From Abyssibacter sp036156195 (GTDB lineage Bacteria > Pseudomonadota > Gammaproteobacteria > Nevskiales > OUC007), in assembly GCA_036156195.1 (NCBI GenBank), contig JAYZUZ010000008.1, forward strand, positions 1-64,000: a stretch of DNA of 64,000 nt. Reading direction: 5' to 3'. Under the pieces are notes generated by a model. It did not search any database and had not been told where the DNA came from. It saw only the letters and a program-made list of their open reading frames with translations. The first letter of the stretch is position 1; each line of letters starts with the position of its first letter. The position numbers were made by a program, and so were the translations under genes. Positions 60,068 through 64,000 of this stretch are shown here, piece after piece.

Positions 60068-60709
60068 TCAATCCGGTGTAGAGGATTTGAACAGGGGCTC
60101 AAGAACTGGCCAAGCGTGCTCCAGCAAACGGGGTTGCGCCGCCGCATTGGGATGAATTCCATCGGGTAGAAACGCGTCCTCATCCAGAGCGATGGGTTCC
60201 AGGAAAAACGGCAGCAGTGTGGCGCCGGAGGCCTCGGCCACCGCGGCAAAACGGGAGTGAAACTCCTCGGCGTAGGCCGCCCCGTAGTTACTGGGTATGC
60301 GCATGCCGAAGATGGCCACGCGCGCACCGGCCTGCTGGCCTTGTTCGACCATGGCACGCAGATTGTTGTGCAAGGCGGGCAATGGCTGGCCGCGCAGGCC
60401 ATCATTGCCCCCCAATTCGATGATGAGCAGTGCGGGCTGGTGGCGTTGGAGTTGCGCTGGCAGGCGGCGCAGACCGCCCGCCGTGGTCTCGCCCGACACA
60501 CTGGCGTTGACCACCTGGTGTGGATAGCCTGCCTGGGCGAGTCGGTCCTGCATCAGTGCAACCCAGCCGGCACTGCGGGGAATGCCGTAGGCGGCTGAGA
60601 GGCTGTCGCCCAGCACGAGGACCGTGGGTGGTTCGGCATCCGTCGCCGCCAGCGCGCCGAATGACCATCCAACGGTCAAAACCATCCAGAGGAAATGCTT
60701 GAGCAACAT
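60068..60709 (-). CDS. tesA: Multifunctional lysophospholipase/thioesterase TesA
   Basis: A 213-residue exported SGNH hydrolase. The signal (LLKHFLWMVLTVGWSFGALA) is followed by VLVLGDSLSAAYG (nucleophile Ser), SVSGETTAGGL (Gly/Ser block II), LGGNDG (block III) and DGIHPN (Asp/His). TesA cleaves acyl-CoA, lysophospholipids and esters in the periplasm. The ATG at 60709 lies in a CATG shared with the divergent ABC gene. It precedes the fatty-acid modification genes on the same strand. Confidence 0.93.
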   Translation of the reverse strand: MLLKHFLWMVLTVGWSFGALAATDAEPPTVLVLGDSLSAAYGIPRSAGWVALMQDRLAQAGYPHQVVNASVSGETTAGGLRRLPAQLQRHQPALLIIELGGNDGLRGQPLPALHNNLRAMVEQGQQAGARVAIFGMRIPSNYGAAYAEEFHSRFAAVAEASGATLLPFFLEPIALDEDAFLPDGIHPNAAAQPRLLEHAWPVLEPLFKSSTPD

Positions 60710-61379
60710 GATTCGCGCAGACAAGGTGGTCCAGCAGGTTAGCAGTGGCCAGGAAACCCTGACCATTCTCGATCAGGTTGATCTGGACGTTGCCGCCGGT
60801 GAGTCGCTGGCCATTGTCGGGGCCTCCGGTGCGGGCAAGTCCACCCTGCTCGGGTTGCTGGCGGGCCTGGATACCCCCACGGCCGGTGAGATTTGGCTGG
60901 ATGGCCAGGCCTTGCATGCCATGAACGAAGACGCCCGGGCGCGGGCGCGGGCCGGGCGCATCGGCTTCGTGTTTCAGTCCTTCCAGCTATTGCCTGCACT
61001 GACGGCGCTGGAGAATGTGCTGCTGCCGTTGGAGTTGGCCGGGCTGTCCGACGCGCGGGCGCGTGCGCGCGACGCGTTGGACCAGGTCGGGCTGAGTCAT
61101 CGGCTCACACACCGACCACGGCAGTTATCCGGTGGCGAACAACAGCGGGTGGCCTTGGCTCGAGCGTTTGCACCCGATCCCGTGGTGTTGTTTGCCGACG
61201 AGCCCACCGGGAATCTGGATGCAGACAACGGCCGCAGAATTGCCGATTTACTGTTCGAGCTGAATGCCCGCAGCGGCACCACCCTGGTCATGGTGACCCA
61301 CGATGGCGCATTGGCTGCGCGCTGCCAGCGCAGTCTGCTCATGCGTGACGGCCGCCTCCAGGTGCAGGCCGGCGCATGA
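60699..61379 (+). CDS. ybbA: ABC transporter ATPase, YbbA-like
   Basis: The ATP-binding subunit of a YbbA/LolD-type exporter. Walker A is VGASGAGKSTLL, the Q-loop region is FVFQSFQLLPALTALENVLLPLE, the signature is QLSGGEQQRVALARAF and Walker B is VVLFADEPTGNLD. The start is uncertain: the TTG at 60699 has AGAGGA five bases upstream, whereas the ATG at 60708, three codons later, overlaps the tesA ATG. In E. coli ybbA is also divergent from tesA. It overlaps the permease gene by 4 bases (ATGA). Confidence 0.93.
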   Translation: MSNMIRADKVVQQVSSGQETLTILDQVDLDVAAGESLAIVGASGAGKSTLLGLLAGLDTPTAGEIWLDGQALHAMNEDARARARAGRIGFVFQSFQLLPALTALENVLLPLELAGLSDARARARDALDQVGLSHRLTHRPRQLSGGEQQRVALARAFAPDPVVLFADEPTGNLDADNGRRIADLLFELNARSGTTLVMVTHDGALAARCQRSLLMRDGRLQVQAGA

Positions 61380-63823
61380 AGCGACTGGACGCTGACCAAT
61401 GGCTGCTGGTTATCGCCATGGCCGTGGCCGTGGCGTCGGCGAGCGCCGTGGCCTTTTTCTCCGCCCGCATCGAGGCGGCCATGGCCCAGCAGGCCGGCGA
61501 AGCCATCGCGGCTGATCTGCGCACCCGCGACAGCCAGCCGGTGAGTCAGGCCATTGAGACACAGGCCCAGGCGCTGGGGTTGCAGACCGCGCGGACCGTC
61601 ACCTTTCCGAGCGTGGTCATCGCGGGCGAGGCGTCGGCGCTGGCCGGAATCAAGGCGGTCTCGGACGCGTACCCGCTGCGAGGCGAACTCCGGGTGGCCG
61701 ACCGGCCATATGGTGAGGAGACGGCGCGCAGCCAGGGACCGGCGCGGGGAGAGGCCTGGGTTGATCCACGGGTCTACGCAGAATTGGCGCTGACGCTGGG
61801 TGACGTCGTCCACGTGGGCGAGCGGGCCTTGCGGGTGACCCAGGTGCTGGCCTACGAGCCGGATCGTGGTGGTGGATTCACCACCCTGGCACCCCGGCTC
61901 ATGCTGCATCTTGATGACCTTGCCGACAGCGGTTTGCTCGGGCCCGGCAGTCGCGCGCGGTACGCCCTGCTGGTTGCCGGTCCAACGGATGCGCTGGAGG
62001 GGCTGCGCAGCGCCACCGAGGAATTGCTGTCCAGCGGGCAGCGGTGGACCTCCGCCGAACAGGCCCGTCCTGAACTGGACGATGCCCTGGGGCGCGCCCG
62101 CCGATTTCTGGGTCTGGCGGCGTTGTCCGCGGTGTTGCTGGCGGGTGTGGCCATGGCCTTGTCGGCCATGCAGTACGCCGCCGGCCAGCATGATGCCGTG
62201 GCGCTGCGCAAAACCCTGGGCGCCACCAGCGGCATGATTCTTCGCGGTGAGCTGCGGCGATTGCTGCGGCTGGGGATGCTGGGCGGCCTGGTGGGGCTGG
62301 GCTTTGGTTACCTGGGCCAGTGGTTGTTGGTGCAGGTGCTGGGCGATCTCGTCTTGATGAGCCTGCCGCCGCCGCCGTTGTGGCCGGCGGTACCGGCCCT
62401 GGCCACGGGCGCAGTGGCGCTGGTTGGCTTCGGGTTGCCACCCTTGCTGCGCCTGCGGCATGTACCGCCGATGCGGGTACTGCAACAGGCGCTGGGCCCA
62501 CCGGCCGCCTCCGTCTGGGGGGCGGGACTGGCCGCCATGCTGGCAGTCGGCGGACTGCTGGTCTGGCAGGCCGGCGACCTGCGTCTGGCTGCGACCGTTT
62601 TTCTGGGTGCGCTGCTGGCCCTGACGGCGCTGGCGCTGGTTGCCCTGTTGCTCACCGCCGGGGTCCAGCGACTGCGACACCGCAGCGGCGGCGCCTGGCG
62701 CTACGGACTGGCCAATATCGCCAGGCGTCGCGGGGATGCGACGCTGCAGCTTGTGGCTGTGGGTACGGGCCTGACGGTGCTGCTGTTGCTGGTCGTTGTC
62801 CGGGGTGATTTGCTGGCGACCTGGCGTGAAAGCCTGCCCGACGACGCCCCCAACATTTTCCTGATCAACATCCAGTCTGATCAACGGGCCGCCGTAACCG
62901 AATTCTTTGCGGCCCGGTCCCTGGGCCGGCCGACCCTGCACGCCATGGCGCGGGGGCGTCTGCTGGCCGTCAACGGGCGCTCCGTCGAGTCACAGGCGTA
63001 CGACGATCCGGATGCGCGCGAACGGTTGGAACGGGCCTTCAATCTCTCCTGGGCCAGCGAACTGGGGGCAGACAACACCACCATCGATGGTCAGTGGTGG
63101 GGCGACGCCGGTCAGGGCCAGCCCTGGATTTCCATCGAGGAAAACATGGTGGAGTCCTACGGGTGGTCGCTGGGTGACCAGCTGACATTCGATTTTGCCG
63201 GCCAGACCCTGGATTTGACGGTTGTCCATCGCCGAAGCGTGGAATGGGACAGCTTCGGAGTGAACTTCTTCCTGCTTGTCCCGCCGGGATTGCTCGATGA
63301 GCTCGATGCAACCTGGCTGACCAGTGTGCATCTACCGCCGGGCGGCAAGACGGCCCTGCTGGACCTGGTCCGCGCAGAACCCAACATCACGGTGCTGGAT
63401 ATCGACGCTCTGATTGCCCAGGTTCGGCGTGTCATGGACCGCGTCAGCCTTGCCGTTGAGGCCGTGTTTGCGCTCACCCTGCTGGCCGGGCTGGTGGTCC
63501 TCATTGCGGCACTCCAAGGCACGCGGGACCAGCGGCGCCGTGAAGCCGCGCTGCTGCGCACCCTGGGCGCATCCCGGCGTCTTTTGCGCCAGGCCCTGTT
63601 CACCGAGTTCGGTGTGCTGGGTGCGTTGTCCGGTCTGATGGCTGCCGGATTCGCGCAACTCATCGCCGCTGTGCTGGCCCGTGGGGTCTTCGACATGGCT
63701 TATGTGGCCAGCCCTGCCTTGTGGTGGATGGGTCCTCTGGCCGGTATCGGACTGATGACAGCGGCCGCGCTGGCCGGCGTGCGGGGCGTGATTGGTCAGC
63801 CGCCGCTTGCGACCTTGCGTTGA
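61376..63823 (+). CDS. ybbP: FtsX-like permease, YbbP-type
   Basis: An 815-residue permease with two FtsX-type units. An N-terminal helix (LLVIAMAVAVASASAVAFF) precedes a large periplasmic domain, then helices at about 240-460 around GATSGMILRGELRRLLRLGMLGGLVGLGFGY and, after a second periplasmic domain (about 480-680), a final helix set with REAALLRTLGASRRLLRQALFTEFGVLGALSG. The layout is that of MacB/YbbP-type mechanotransmission transporters. With YbbA it likely acts on an envelope lipid or peptide, fitting its position beside tesA. Confidence 0.92.
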   Translation: MKRLDADQWLLVIAMAVAVASASAVAFFSARIEAAMAQQAGEAIAADLRTRDSQPVSQAIETQAQALGLQTARTVTFPSVVIAGEASALAGIKAVSDAYPLRGELRVADRPYGEETARSQGPARGEAWVDPRVYAELALTLGDVVHVGERALRVTQVLAYEPDRGGGFTTLAPRLMLHLDDLADSGLLGPGSRARYALLVAGPTDALEGLRSATEELLSSGQRWTSAEQARPELDDALGRARRFLGLAALSAVLLAGVAMALSAMQYAAGQHDAVALRKTLGATSGMILRGELRRLLRLGMLGGLVGLGFGYLGQWLLVQVLGDLVLMSLPPPPLWPAVPALATGAVALVGFGLPPLLRLRHVPPMRVLQQALGPPAASVWGAGLAAMLAVGGLLVWQAGDLRLAATVFLGALLALTALALVALLLTAGVQRLRHRSGGAWRYGLANIARRRGDATLQLVAVGTGLTVLLLLVVVRGDLLATWRESLPDDAPNIFLINIQSDQRAAVTEFFAARSLGRPTLHAMARGRLLAVNGRSVESQAYDDPDARERLERAFNLSWASELGADNTTIDGQWWGDAGQGQPWISIEENMVESYGWSLGDQLTFDFAGQTLDLTVVHRRSVEWDSFGVNFFLLVPPGLLDELDATWLTSVHLPPGGKTALLDLVRAEPNITVLDIDALIAQVRRVMDRVSLAVEAVFALTLLAGLVVLIAALQGTRDQRRREAALLRTLGASRRLLRQALFTEFGVLGALSGLMAAGFAQLIAAVLARGVFDMAYVASPALWWMGPLAGIGLMTAAALAGVRGVIGQPPLATLR

Positions 63824-63844
63824 GACCGGCAGATTAGCCCGCGC

Positions 63845-64000
63845 ATGGATACCCCCTTCCCCTCCCGCGAATTGCTGCTGGCGATTACTGATGTCGCCCA
63901 GGACCTGAATGGCGCGGTCACGCCGGACGGGACTGTCGTCTACGTCAGCGCGGCCATTAGCCGCATCGTCGGCTTTGATACCGAAGAAGCCGTCGGCACC
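63845..64000 (+). CDS. PAS-domain protein, 5' end only
   Basis: The window ends within this gene. The first 52 codons read LLLAITDVAQDLNGAVTPDGTVVYVSAAISRIVGFDTEEAVGT, which is the start of a PAS sensor domain (GxVxYVSxAxxxxxGF). It is probably a sensor kinase, diguanylate cyclase or similar signalling protein; the output domain is beyond the window. The ATG at 63845 is 21 bases after the YbbP stop. Confidence 0.7.
   Translation, partial: MDTPFPSRELLLAITDVAQDLNGAVTPDGTVVYVSAAISRIVGFDTEEAVGT

Noticed and set aside
61097..62941. 614-codon open frame on the minus strand, antisense to ybbA/ybbP
   Set aside because: Translation is Gln/His/Arg/Gly-rich and low in hydrophobic core; it is a shadow of the GC-rich ybbP coding frame.
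1..64000. tRNA, rRNA or CRISPR loci
   Set aside because: No cloverleaf-like sequences, rRNA blocks or regularly spaced direct repeats were seen.

Overview
The window is a GC-rich, gene-dense bacterial chromosome segment carrying the classical replication-origin neighbourhood of a gammaproteobacterium: mnmE-yidC-yidD-rnpA-rpmH on the minus strand facing dnaA-dnaN-recF-gyrB on the plus strand. TtcA, the tamA-tamB pair, the YbbA/YbbP-TesA block and an E. coli-class GyrB all fit Gammaproteobacteria. The many lipoproteins, the flavin monooxygenase, GPH transporter and StpA-like phosphatase suggest an aquatic or marine lineage such as Nevskiales/Salinisphaerales; that placement is a guess.

Layout. 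0-1.8 kb: decayed IS110-family transposase and two weak small ORFs. 1.8-4.9 kb: Baeyer-Villiger-type monooxygenase and SDR, divergent from a TetR regulator. 4.9-16.6 kb: lipoprotein SGNH hydrolase, PspB-like small membrane proteins, an alkyltransferase-like protein, a multi-TM protein, an M19-like lipoprotein, HAD phosphatase, exported methyltransferase, membrane LytTR regulator, acyltransferase, FKBP isomerase and MFS. 16.6-30.8 kb: nitroreductase, ttcA, TraB/GumN, the origin region with DnaA boxes and two parS sites inside recF, and alanine dehydrogenase. 30.8-39.5 kb: tamA-tamB, a YfcH-like epimerase, an S41 lipoprotein and a VOC protein. 39.5-48.1 kb: a long minus-strand run with DUF2256/photolyase/glutaredoxin-DUF3429, an M28-like lipoprotein that has lost its zinc ligands, and an operon of exported S33 hydrolase, ABC ATPase, ABC permease, ECF sigma factor and membrane protein. 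48.3-53.4 kb: murI, a hypothetical, an StpA-type glucosylglycerol-phosphate phosphatase and an exported KatG. 53.5-64 kb: DUF2855 with TetR, a lipid-modification cluster (TesA, FAD protein, DUF1365, Cfa-like methyltransferase, GPH transporter), YbbA/YbbP, and the start of a PAS protein.

How genes work together. The origin block covers ribosomal protein L34/RNase P/membrane insertion and replication initiation, clamp, repair and supercoiling. TamA/TamB form one envelope machine. The sigma-factor operon is the most intriguing: an identical 10-base element, TGTAATAAAT, followed after exactly 15 bases by ACTAA/ACTAT, lies the same distance before the first gene of that operon and before a distant PspB-like gene. 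I infer a small regulon of this ECF sigma factor. The TesA-FAD-DUF1365-Cfa-GPH run looks like an acyl-chain modification pathway. No tRNA, rRNA, CRISPR array or prophage was recognised.
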